Shown: piece after piece, positions 11,107-19,916 of the stretch
How the letters are laid out: the number at the start of each line of letters is the position of its first letter
How positions within the stretch are numbered: the stretch's first letter is position 1
Program-made: the position numbers and the translations under genes
Notes under the pieces: model-generated
The model's database searches: none
Told to the model about the DNA's origin: nothing
What the model saw: only the letters and a program-made list of their open reading frames with translations
DNA from: Symbiodinium natans
Lineage: Eukaryota > Sar > Dinophyceae > Suessiales > Symbiodiniaceae
Direction: 5' to 3'
NCBI GenBank assembly: GCA_905221605.1
Contig: CAJNDS010001070.1
Location: 1-37,099, forward strand
DNA: 37,099 bases

Positions 11107-11721
11107 ATGACAAGCAGCGATGTGATGGCAGCTTGGTTGATCATGGCGGTCTTGAATCCCACGGAGTGCTACTTGAAGCTTCCGGAGGAGGAGAAGATCA
11201 TCGCCGCCCAGAACATCACCAACGCGGTCATCCATAACGATGCGCAACGTCTTCAAGCACAAAAGCGGCCACTTCAAGCAGCCGAGAGCCCAGGCGGAGA
11301 TGCGCAAAACCAGCAAATCAACGCCAAGCAGGTCAAGCATGAACCCGGCATCAACGACCACACCTCTTCCAGTACTACATCCCATGCCACTACACTACGT
11401 CCTTCGGCGCCAACCTCCCCTCCGCCCGCCACAACGCCACCGATGCCAACGTTCAACGCTCTCACCAACTTCGTCAACTACAAGGGCTTCAGCCCGATGA
11501 ACGCAGACTCAAAACCCATCGAGCTTGACCCAGTACTCAAGCGGGCGTCCCGCAAAAGCGTTAACCCGCACAACATCCAAGTGTTCGTGACCAAGAAGAG
11601 CACGGTGTTCCACAAACGAGGATGTGGGAAGATATTCAACTCCGCGGAAGAGGACATCAAATCCTACACCAAGCCCGAGCTCGTGCAATTCTTCAAACCA
11701 TGTACAGTGTGTAAACCATGA
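11107..11721 (+). CDS. Intact copy-1 paralog of the HxxxC...CxxC protein
   Basis: 204 aa from MTSSDVMAAWLIMA, which aligns with MASNEVMAAWLIMA of the protein at 34387-34941. The N-terminal 50 residues (helical, ending ITNAVIHNDAQRLQ) and the C-terminal 46 residues are conserved. The middle is a variable P/T/S-rich linker, here about 20 residues longer. The C-terminal module has YHxxxC-type and PCxxC ligands (FHKRGCGK ... FKPCTVCKP), plausibly one zinc site. Upstream ATG codons in the same frame (11002) are not in the conserved part. It is the only gene of copy 1 that is still fully open while its neighbours are broken. Confidence 0.75.
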   Translation: MTSSDVMAAWLIMAVLNPTECYLKLPEEEKIIAAQNITNAVIHNDAQRLQAQKRPLQAAESPGGDAQNQQINAKQVKHEPGINDHTSSSTTSHATTLRPSAPTSPPPATTPPMPTFNALTNFVNYKGFSPMNADSKPIELDPVLKRASRKSVNPHNIQVFVTKKSTVFHKRGCGKIFNSAEEDIKSYTKPELVQFFKPCTVCKP

Positions 11722-11890
11722 GGAACCGTAAGGCTTCTTTGCTTCAACCGTTGCACGGTTGGACGTTTGATGTAATTGCCTTCATAACGTTGCTGACCAT
11801 GGTGAACCTGGGCATGTTGGTGCATGAATTGCTAATGGCTCTTCTAGGCGTAGCACGCCATTACCTTGCACGTTGCCACGTAGTGAGCAT

Positions 11891-12235
11891 GTACCACCTG
11901 CCACGTGTTGCCCAAGATGCACGCGGCTACATCAAGACCGAGCAGGACTTCGAGAAGGTCATGAGTGAAGAAGAAAGCCAAAAACGCATTGGAGCTTGGC
12001 TACACAAATTCCGAGTACGAGGTGATGATCACACACCGAGAAGCCGATCATGCCCCAACCCAATCGACATTGAAAACATCACCCTTTCAGCTCCTGGAAG
12101 AAGAGGAAGTGCGAACCCAACAAAGACAAGTACGCTGCGTGTCCGATATGCAAACTTGCTACAAGAACGGTGGCCCAATTCTCTCAGCGTGTGGCCAACG
12201 GAGAGTACGCAGACCTGGACTTCCTTTACGTCTGA
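11891..12235 (+). pseudogene. Decayed copy of the C2H2 finger gene
   Basis: From MYHLPRV the frame matches the protein at 35360-35731 through DFEKVMSEEESQKRI and HTPRSRSCPNP, then slips. The downstream match (KKRKCEPNKDKYAACPICKL) is in another frame and ends ADLDFLYV, like VDLDYLYV in the intact copy. The CPIC half of the finger remains, but a deletion has removed the two histidines. The one-base difference between copies lies at the SCPNP stretch. Confidence 0.8.
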
Positions 12236-12245
12236 AGGCATACAC

Positions 12246-13039
12246 TGTTGCCCCCGCTGTACATGCGGGATCGTGAACTTGTGGCGTCACACAAGCAAAA
12301 GACTACATCCTGATGGTTTTCCAAAACAAACGTTCAACAACAAGCGCAGGTGGCAGGAGCACGGCCATGGGTCTCCTGCTAGCAAAGACGCCCATGGTTC
12401 GTGGTGAAGCAGTTGGAGACGTCCAGCTGTGTACTTGCAGTGATATGTGATGTGCTGCACTATCCTCGCTGTGCATGGATACCGTCCTCGCTGTTGTTGT
12501 TCCACTACCTCAACTACAATGCAGTATTTCCAAGATGATTTTGGTTTTGCGTGATGCGTGGGGTGCATTCTTTGAGCTGTGATCACGACATGAGACCTTG
12601 AGCCCATCAAGCCTGGATGTCTTGCGTTATAGTCGGTATGCGTGCAGAGCAGTAATGAATGGACATGGGCGATGACATCGGGAAGGTTCGGACCATGTCA
12701 TGAGGAGAACGTGCTTGAGCAAGGTTCGCTTGAGCATGACCAACATAAGGACATGACGGATGTGCAGTAGGACTACATGAATACGGTCGAGCATGATTGT
12801 GGTGATGCGTCAGTGTAGTTAAACTTGAAATTCAACTGGTCTCACTTGCCTAGCAAGGAGAACATGATCAACTGCTTGCTTGTAACTTGAGATGCTTGAT
12901 AAATTGATAGACATATTCCATATAATACTTCACTCGTGCTCTTCTACCTCATCTTTCACGGGCTCTTCCACTACTTCCTTGCAAAGCATGACATTCCCGG
13001 GAAAGCATCATGGTGACGCCAATGTGGAACACTAAAACA

Positions 13040-13045
<6 letters not shown>
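12246..13045 (+). repeat. Diverged terminal repeat of copy 1
   Basis: Homologous in order to the terminal repeats of copy 2 but much more diverged. It shares GCTGTACATGCGGGATCGT (12258-12276), the stretch around GCAGTGATATGTGATGTGCT and ATCCTCGCTGTGCATGG, and the end GTGGAACACTAAAACA, after which the (TG)n tract begins. It lies directly after the last gene remnant of copy 1, as expected of a 3' repeat. The GAGCAT minisatellite seen in copy 2 is only traceable here as scattered GAGCATGA words. Confidence 0.72.
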
Positions 13046-13850
<805 letters not shown>

Positions 13851-14399
13851 GCTGTACATGTGGTGTGTGGCACACCGCTGTACACGCGGATCGTCAACAA
13901 GCACTGCGTACGAGATCGAAAAGAAGCACGAATTTATCGTCCAACAAGAAACTTGCATGTCATTTTCAGCAGGGGGCAGGAGCACCTTGATCAGACTCCT
14001 GCCAACGAAGACGCTGATCAAGGTGGTGATGCATCCAGGGACGCCTGGGTGTGTACCTGCAGTGATATGTGATGTACTGCATTATCCTCGCTGTGCATTG
14101 GTACCGTTCTCGCTGTTGTTCAACTACCTCAACCACAACGCAGTTTTCAACATGGATTTCGTATTTTGCTTGGCATGTGGGTGAATTCTTCGAGCCGTGA
14201 GCATGACATACCCCAAACCCCAGAAGACCTCGAGCCCATCAAGCTTGAGTGGAATGTGATGCTGCTAACTAGTGTGATGTGCACAGCAGAGCAGCTGAGC
14301 AGAACTGCGTGAGCATGTCGTTTGAGCATGTTGATGGAGCATGTCCAGCGAACGAGCATGAACATGGATGAGAGCATGGAGAAGGTTCGGAACATGAGT

Positions 14400-14870
14400 G
14401 TTAGAGCATCTGAGCATGAACTGTGGAGCATCTGAGTGTGATGAGCAGAGATGTGTGAGCACGAAGTAGGGAACTTCTGAGCCTAAATTGTGGAGCATCT
14501 GAGCGCGATGAGTAGAATTGTGTGAGCATGAAATGGGGAATCTCGGAGCATAAATTGCGGAGCATCTGAGCGTGATGAGCAGAGTTGCGGGAGCATGAAG
14601 TGTGAAGCATCAGAGCATGAATTGTGGAGCATCTGAACGTGATGAGCAGAGTTGTGTGAGCATGAATTGTGGAGCATCAGAGCATGAATTGTGGAGCATC
14701 TGAGCGTGATGAGCAGAGTTGTGTGAGCATGAATTGTGGAGCATCAGAGCATGAATTGTGGAGCATCTGAGCGTGATGAGCAGAGTTGTGTGAGCATGAA
14801 TTGTGGAGCATCAGAGCATGAATTGTGGAGCATCTGAGCGTGATGAGCACAGTTGTGGGAGCATGTCAAG
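14400..14870 (+). repeat. GAGCAT minisatellite inside the 5' terminal repeat
   Basis: A higher-order tandem repeat built from GAGCATCTGAGCGTGATGAG, CAGAGTTGTGT and GAGCATGAATTGTG words, with a full unit of about 67 bp in its most regular part. Minus-strand ORFs reading MLHNSCS-type repeats are by-products. The same array lies at about 36309-36779 in the 3' repeat. Confidence 0.9.
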
Positions 14871-14901
14871 CGAGTATGGAGCATGTTTTGATTGCAGAAG
14901 A

Positions 14902-14934
14902 CCCTAAACCCTATATGATATGTCATATAAACCT
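14902..14934 (+). other. Telomere-like CCCTAAACCCT plus palindrome in the repeat
   Basis: CCCTAAACCCTA is almost two units of the plant/algal-type telomere repeat (CCCTAAA on this strand). It is followed at once by TATATGA-TATG-TCATATA, a perfect 7-bp inverted repeat with a 4-base loop. Both recur in the 3' repeat at about 36811-36843. They could be a structured RNA signal or chance. Function is unknown. Confidence 0.45.
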
Positions 14935-15053
14935 TCATTCGCGACCCTTCTACCTCATCACTTGCGGGCTCATCCACTACCTCTTGCTCGAGCATCTCTA
15001 CCTTCGGAGCATCTCCATCTACCAGTTTATGTGGAAGCACTAAAACAAAAAGT

Positions 15054-15429
15054 GTGTTATACAGCCAGCCCGCCCTCGCCTTGGGCCGCGGGTGTAGGTG
15101 GAGCCTCACTCCTACGCGTTCATGCTGCCTATGTTAGTCTTCACTTCGGTGCGGACGCATAGGATAATCCAAAAATGTGAGCTCACCTGGCGAGTGAGAA
15201 TGAAAAGTCCTATCGTTTTCGATGCACTAGTAACATGCCGGGCCCATTAATGTGGGTGCCAACGATGCTCAGCAAGACGGCCGGCGTGCCGTATGTTCCT
15301 CGATTGTTAGTCATGATCCAGCATCCGGAGAGGTTAGCAACTTTCTCTTTTTTGCTACGTCTTTGCCGTAATGGTTTGATAGGTCAGAGTAGTGTGTAGC
15401 ACGTACCCCAGCTACATCGGACTCGCGCC
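15054..15429 (+). promoter_or_regulatory. Leader region between the 5' repeat and ORF1
   Basis: This unique sequence is not in the terminal repeats. A pyrimidine-rich run (ACTTTCTCTTTTTTGC near 15340-15355) is followed by AG at about 15388, which could act as a splice acceptor ahead of the ATG at 15430. I see no TATA box and no dinoflagellate spliced-leader exon. Any promoter role is inferred from position only. Confidence 0.35.
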
Positions 15430-17226
15430 ATGGACGGCTACCAGTGGTACCAACAAAGTTGGCAGCGGCAGCCGCCTCCTCCTCCTCCTCCACCAGAATA
15501 TCCTCCTGAGACGCCACACCCGACGGCACACTACCCAGGAGACGATCAAGGATGGCAAGTTCGATGGAGTCAACATCCACCAGCTGGAGGAGTACGTCCC
15601 CAATACCAGTGGCCACCCCACCAGGATGCAGCATCCTCGCGGCCACAATGGCTAGCACCAGGCGCGCTTTTGGATCAAATACAGTTCGGTCCTCCGACGT
15701 ATCGTCGTGACGATGCAGCAAGATACTCACCTTCGAGTCAAACGACAGGCCAACACTCACCAACGACCAACCAGAACATCCATCTTCGCCACCAACATGC
15801 CGGTCCTCAACAACATGGTCGCAACGATCACCCGGAAATACGCCAAGCTCCACCACACCCACAACCTCACGCCTACCCTCACGCTCCATGTCATTGGCAA
15901 AATCCAGATCCACCCCCGTATCTTCAGCATGGTCAGCAATATCATCAAGGCCAAGATCTACGACGAGACCACCATCCTCGAGACCTCGCACACCATCATC
16001 AACAACAAAGCACTCCGCAGGGTCGACCAGAATGGAATCAAGCCACACCTCGGCCAGCGCACCATCTTCAGCAACAAACGAATGTTCAACAAAGAGCAGA
16101 CCCTCCCGTGTTCGCGCAAGCAGAGCTCCATCCTCCAGTCCGAGAGGGACTTCACCCCACCTCCCTACTAAGTACCCCTGGCACCTATGTACCTCGAGAT
16201 CCAGCCGAACACGGCCAACCACGTCAACAAGATTGTCCGGCTGATACACAACATCCAGACCAAGGACACAGACCTCAGCAAGATCCCACCCAGGTATATG
16301 CTCACCGAGATCCGCAACGAGACGCAGCATGGCAGGAGCCTTCGTCACAGTCCAGACCGTTTCCAGCACATCAACGACTCGCACCCGCCCAGACATCGGA
16401 CACACACCAAGATGACCATCAACGAGGCCAACCTGTCCATCATGGAGAACAGCAACAACCTCGTCAAGCCCCAGAACCACCCTCTCAATCCACGCCACTG
16501 ACGACACCATCCCAGATGACGGAGATGTTCACGTGCATCACAGACATGCTTGAGAAAGTCGTGGCACCGCTACTTCAGAATCATGCCAGTGACCAACACA
16601 GAGCAGAGTCCTTCACCACACACCACACCAGAAGTCGCAGCAGAACCACCTATGAGCCCAGTCCAGCCCATCCCAGGAGCACCAGATCCACGCGGCACAC
16701 ACACATTCCCCAGTCACCCCACCGCCCCGCACCCAACGACCCCAACCAGACGGGCAAAACCCGCCGGCCATGCAGTCGAAGCAGATCGAGATCTACACGT
16801 GGACATTCGGAAAAGGCCAGATTCCGAACATCGAGAAGGCGCTCTTCTCCAGATCGTCATCACCGTGCATCCGAACCAACACCATCCCAACACAGCCCCT
16901 CCCCAAGCAGCACCAGGCGCAGAAGCACAACCGTCGTTCTTACCCCTGCGCTCGATCGATCCGCTTCACATACGGCGACCCACAGAGACACACCTGGTTC
17001 TTCATCCAGACCACCCCAGGCACCCTCAGAAGCGTCCAGGGCTACGTCACACAATGCAAGGCCAGAAACCGAATCAGGCTTCAAGCCCGAAGAACGTCGA
17101 CGCATGAAGCAGCTCTACCAGGACGCCATGGCAGACCCCTACAGGCTCGCGTGTGTGTCCGAGATGTACCACCAACAGGATCCACCACCGCCCATGGACC
17201 CTTCCAGCCAGGTTTCCGGTACATGA
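15430..17226 (+). CDS. ORF1: P/Q/H-rich, RS-rich 598-aa protein (frame uncertain)
   Basis: Unrecognised. The start MDGYQWYQ has codon use like other element genes. An eight-proline run lies near residues 17-24, then a long Q/H/P-rich stretch to about 360, a helical segment MTEMFTCITDMLEKVVAPLL (363-382), RS-rich stretches near 400 and 445-480, and a helical C-terminus (550-585, PEERRRMKQLYQDAMADPYR). The composition suggests a disordered, RNA-binding, Gag-like protein. Caution: between about 15530 and 16500 another frame carries ordinary-looking sequence with C-ending codons (ETIKDGKFDGVNIHQLEEYV), interrupted by stops at 15653 and 16169. The Q/H/P tract may therefore be an overprinted or compositional frame. 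The stop overlaps the ORF2 start as ATGA. Confidence 0.55.
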   Translation: MDGYQWYQQSWQRQPPPPPPPPEYPPETPHPTAHYPGDDQGWQVRWSQHPPAGGVRPQYQWPPHQDAASSRPQWLAPGALLDQIQFGPPTYRRDDAARYSPSSQTTGQHSPTTNQNIHLRHQHAGPQQHGRNDHPEIRQAPPHPQPHAYPHAPCHWQNPDPPPYLQHGQQYHQGQDLRRDHHPRDLAHHHQQQSTPQGRPEWNQATPRPAHHLQQQTNVQQRADPPVFAQAELHPPVREGLHPTSLLSTPGTYVPRDPAEHGQPRQQDCPADTQHPDQGHRPQQDPTQVYAHRDPQRDAAWQEPSSQSRPFPAHQRLAPAQTSDTHQDDHQRGQPVHHGEQQQPRQAPEPPSQSTPLTTPSQMTEMFTCITDMLEKVVAPLLQNHASDQHRAESFTTHHTRSRSRTTYEPSPAHPRSTRSTRHTHIPQSPHRPAPNDPNQTGKTRRPCSRSRSRSTRGHSEKARFRTSRRRSSPDRHHRASEPTPSQHSPSPSSTRRRSTTVVLTPALDRSASHTATHRDTPGSSSRPPQAPSEASRATSHNARPETESGFKPEERRRMKQLYQDAMADPYRLACVSEMYHQQDPPPPMDPSSQVSGT

Positions 17227-18122
17227 ACGACATCATGCACGACATCGCCGACCTCACCCACGGACAACCACTATGGCTTTCCAACCCAGCACAGATGGCC
17301 ATCCGCCAAGTGGCAAGATCCTTCGCTTGCTCTCACTACAGGATCACACCCTTCCTCGGCCAGTTCAGAACTCACCCCAACACGGACACGGTGATCCACC
17401 CTCAGCTCATCAACATCGACCCCTACAGCAACAAGCAGGACACGACTGATTATCCACTGGTGCAGGTCCTCGTCATACCACTACGCACCACCAAGCCACC
17501 ACCTCACGCACACGATGCAAACAGTCCATCACCTCCCACACACAAGGGCGCCTACAAGACATACTGGTCACACGCCACCGACGAAGCAGGCCTATGGCAC
17601 ATCTTGCGCGAGGGCTTCGTCAGACCCACGAACTGGGAGCCCACCAACTGGGATGACGACAACCTCCCCTGCAACAAAGCATACCTACCCCATCGTGGGT
17701 TCAACGGATTCCACCAGGACAACGCACCCGACAACCTTCAACTTGGATTTTGCCACACCAACCTCCGCAAAGCCCTCCGCCTCCCAAAAGCCAGAGCAGG
17801 TCCTGCCGAAGGAGAAATAGCCACGGGCTTCACCATATTTGGACGCGTCACATCGTCCACCTCACAGCACAGCCACATGCGGCAGAAGGGAGGAGGATGG
17901 ACCACTCAGAAGGCGCTCATCGAGGCACACCTCAACGACACCAGTCGAGACAGTCGTAACTTCACCACCGTCTTCTCCCACACCGAGAAGAGCGTCATCG
18001 ATGCACAGTACGCTGAGATCACCGGGATCACCGTCAACATCTTCCACCCCAGACCCTCACCCACCACACCACCTCCAGTCCCCAACAGATCCCGAGACAA
18101 TGACCGCAGACGACGACGTTGA
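17223..18122 (+). CDS. ORF2: 299-aa protein with possible ADP-ribosyltransferase-like motif
   Basis: Starts at the ATG of the ATGA that also holds the ORF1 stop, in the -1 frame relative to ORF1. The frame is open well upstream of this ATG, so frameshifting from ORF1 is an alternative to reinitiation. Residues 110-137 (KTYWSHATDEAGLWHILREG) resemble the H-x-T ... ILxxG start of PARP/Tpt1-type ADP-ribosyltransferase folds, but I cannot place the later Tyr and Glu residues with confidence. The C-terminus is P-rich and ends in a run of arginines, suggesting nucleic-acid contact. No other gene in the window resembles it. Function is unproven. Confidence 0.55.
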   Translation: MNDIMHDIADLTHGQPLWLSNPAQMAIRQVARSFACSHYRITPFLGQFRTHPNTDTVIHPQLINIDPYSNKQDTTDYPLVQVLVIPLRTTKPPPHAHDANSPSPPTHKGAYKTYWSHATDEAGLWHILREGFVRPTNWEPTNWDDDNLPCNKAYLPHRGFNGFHQDNAPDNLQLGFCHTNLRKALRLPKARAGPAEGEIATGFTIFGRVTSSTSQHSHMRQKGGGWTTQKALIEAHLNDTSRDSRNFTTVFSHTEKSVIDAQYAEITGITVNIFHPRPSPTTPPPVPNRSRDNDRRRRR

Positions 18123-18609
18123 CAACTACCCGCGCCGGCAGCTCCTTCTTCCTCATCGTGAAGACCAAAGTGACGATTTCTTTTTCACCTTCACGAAGCC
18201 TCGCTCGTGCAGCACCAGCACGCTAATCACAGCATGTCAAAATGGAAGGCACCAAGCGGAGCAGGTCGTAGATCGGATGGAGTACACCCTAACCCCACCA
18301 CACATGATTCTGCAGTTCCGGACTGTTTGAAATCTCTGCAGCGAGCTTTCTGCATCTAGCCCAGTGTGTTCGCCATTCACGGATTGCAATCGGATGCATG
18401 TAGTGCAGCGTTACAGCTGAGTGAGTCTGCCTTCTCTTTTCAGCACATGAAATCACGCGTGAAGTGAGAATTCGTGCACTGCTGTGATGCTTTTGACCTT
18501 GACCTTGAGAGACATGTTCTGGCCACCTTTAGGAGTCGCCGGTGCCGATTACGTTTCGCATGCAGTTTTGCTCTTGACTATAACGCCTCATTAGACGTTC
18601 GCCTTCACC
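18123..18609 (+). promoter_or_regulatory. Intergenic region with acceptor-like tract before ORF3
   Basis: A 487-bp gap. Composition changes from C-rich coding to a mixed, G/T-richer sequence. GCCTTCTCTTTTCAG (18429-18443) is a textbook polypyrimidine-AG acceptor about 165 bp before the ORF3 start. A short ORF at 18474-18848 overlaps ORF3 and is treated as a shadow. No TATA box is evident. Confidence 0.4.
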
Positions 18610-19575
18610 ATGGATCCGGCAGAAGACATGGAACACGCCCTTCACCGATGGCTCAGCGGACAAGTCGCCGATCATCAGGTTGTACAAGTACTAGGACCCC
18701 AAATACTACAAAGATGGCAAGCACTCCTGGTGAGCATCGTGGAGGAAAGCGACACCCCCATCATCACGGACACGTCGTCGATGCCAACCAGACCATGGAC
18801 GACCAACCTGCACCCATCCCAGTACATGGAGATCCTAGGCACCAATGAAGAGGGCGTCAGCAACACCGTCAATAGGTTTCGACAGCAAACCATGAAGGCC
18901 AAGATACTGCACCAATCCAGACTACGAACGGTGCAGTCCGACTACTCTGAGATAATCGGCCAAGGACGACTACACGACGTGGAAATCAAACCCGGTCGAG
19001 TTCTTGCCTCCGCAGAAGCCCACGGGACCATGCCCCACACCCTTCCCCCTCCAACCTCCTCACAAGAACATGCCAGCCAATTTCAGAGATGGTATCCGAA
19101 TCGACAAGCACCACCGCAGGACCACGCGACCGGCATGTCCATGGACTATGCGGGCACGGACCAACCTATCAGAGACCTACAAACCTGGCACACGGGAGCC
19201 TTCCCCCACATCCCCGTACCTCCGGATCGCACAGTACCTCCTCCCGAAGAGCAACATCACAGAGAAGACAGATCCAGGTCGCCACTTCGAAACCCTGGTG
19301 TCCACACGATGGGCATGCACGTCAGCAGCCTGCAACAGCTGCTCGACAGCTTAGAGCCAGCCGTGGACACGCAATCCGTCATGCAACATCACGACCAAGG
19401 CCGGCTACTTCCAGTTCTACCAGTGGATCAGATAGAAAACGCGCAGCCACAGTGGTGGAGACGACCGGACCGATTAGACCGGAACTTGTTCACATGCTAC
19501 CTCCGGTTGAACCACACCATTGGGAGCTCCAAGAAGATGGCACACCCGTCATACGATTTTTCCCCAACCGCATGA
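18610..19575 (+). CDS. ORF3: 321-aa unrecognised protein
   Basis: Begins MDPAEDMEHALHRWLSGQVA in context CACCATGG. The first 130 residues look like a folded helical region (VVQVLGPQILQRWQALLVSI). A P/H-rich middle and an RS patch (EDRSRSPLR) follow. Near the end another frame looks more protein-like, both at LRIAQYLLPKSNITEKTDPG and at PELVHMLPPVEPHHWELQED. The stop forms ATGA with the ORF4 start. ORFs 3, 4 and 5 lie in successive -1 frames and may be one broken or frameshifted gene. Confidence 0.5.
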   Translation: MDPAEDMEHALHRWLSGQVADHQVVQVLGPQILQRWQALLVSIVEESDTPIITDTSSMPTRPWTTNLHPSQYMEILGTNEEGVSNTVNRFRQQTMKAKILHQSRLRTVQSDYSEIIGQGRLHDVEIKPGRVLASAEAHGTMPHTLPPPTSSQEHASQFQRWYPNRQAPPQDHATGMSMDYAGTDQPIRDLQTWHTGAFPHIPVPPDRTVPPPEEQHHREDRSRSPLRNPGVHTMGMHVSSLQQLLDSLEPAVDTQSVMQHHDQGRLLPVLPVDQIENAQPQWWRRPDRLDRNLFTCYLRLNHTIGSSKKMAHPSYDFSPTA

Positions 19576-19916
19576 CCTTCCTCCCGAAGCAGCTGGTGCA
19601 CAAGTTCCCCTCCCTCCAACAAGAACTTCAAAACAGCATCCTCATGTCCTGGGACCAGTACAAAGCCGACGCATCCACACACGTCCAGATGGCACGCTAC
19701 GCCGACTCCATCGACATACCCCAACCCAAACCCTTGCACCTACGACTACGTTCCCTTCTACATGAAATTCTTCAGGAACCGCTGCAGTTCGCATCCTACA
19801 GTTCACAGCCATACAATTCAGGATGCTCGTACGCAAGGGCACCTGCCCAGATTTGGCCACAATGCCCAACCTCTACCAGCTCTGGCACTGGGGATACATC
19901 AAGTTCCGAAGTGTAA
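19572..19916 (+). CDS. ORF4: 114-aa frame overlapping ORF3 by ATGA
   Basis: From MTFLPKQLVHKFPSLQQ the frame reads like ordinary protein to about EILQEPLQF, then becomes low-complexity up to the TAA at 19914. The same frame is open back to 19089. It continues the ORF3 product more plausibly than ORF3's own last 60 codons do. Its end overlaps ORF5. It could be an independent small protein, a -1 frameshift extension, or the middle of a gene broken by indels. Confidence 0.4.
   Translation: MTFLPKQLVHKFPSLQQELQNSILMSWDQYKADASTHVQMARYADSIDIPQPKPLHLRLRSLLHEILQEPLQFASYSSQPYNSGCSYARAPAQIWPQCPTSTSSGTGDTSSSEV

Larger units (their letters stand above)
13862..15053 (+). repeat. 5' terminal repeat (pseudo-LTR) of copy 2
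   Basis: About 1,192 bp, matched by 35768-36962 with only a few differences: two or three near the start (ACACGCGGA versus ACATGCGGGA) and two in the minisatellite. The near identity implies a recent event. It starts in GTGTGTGGCACACCGCTGTA. A 20-bp partial duplicate of this start (GGCACACCGCTGTACATG) lies just before it at 13843-13860. It contains a minisatellite, a telomere-like motif and a short palindrome, described separately. No protein gene is supported inside. Confidence 0.92.

Noticed and set aside
14147-15109. Minus-strand ORFs with MLHNSCS repeats in the terminal repeats
   Set aside because: They are translations of the GAGCAT minisatellite and are not conserved in the diverged repeat of copy 1.
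15311-16510. 399-residue minus-strand ORF opposite ORF1
   Set aside because: The complement of C-rich plus-strand coding is naturally stop-poor; the product is V/L/D/G-biased antisense with no counterpart in copy 1.
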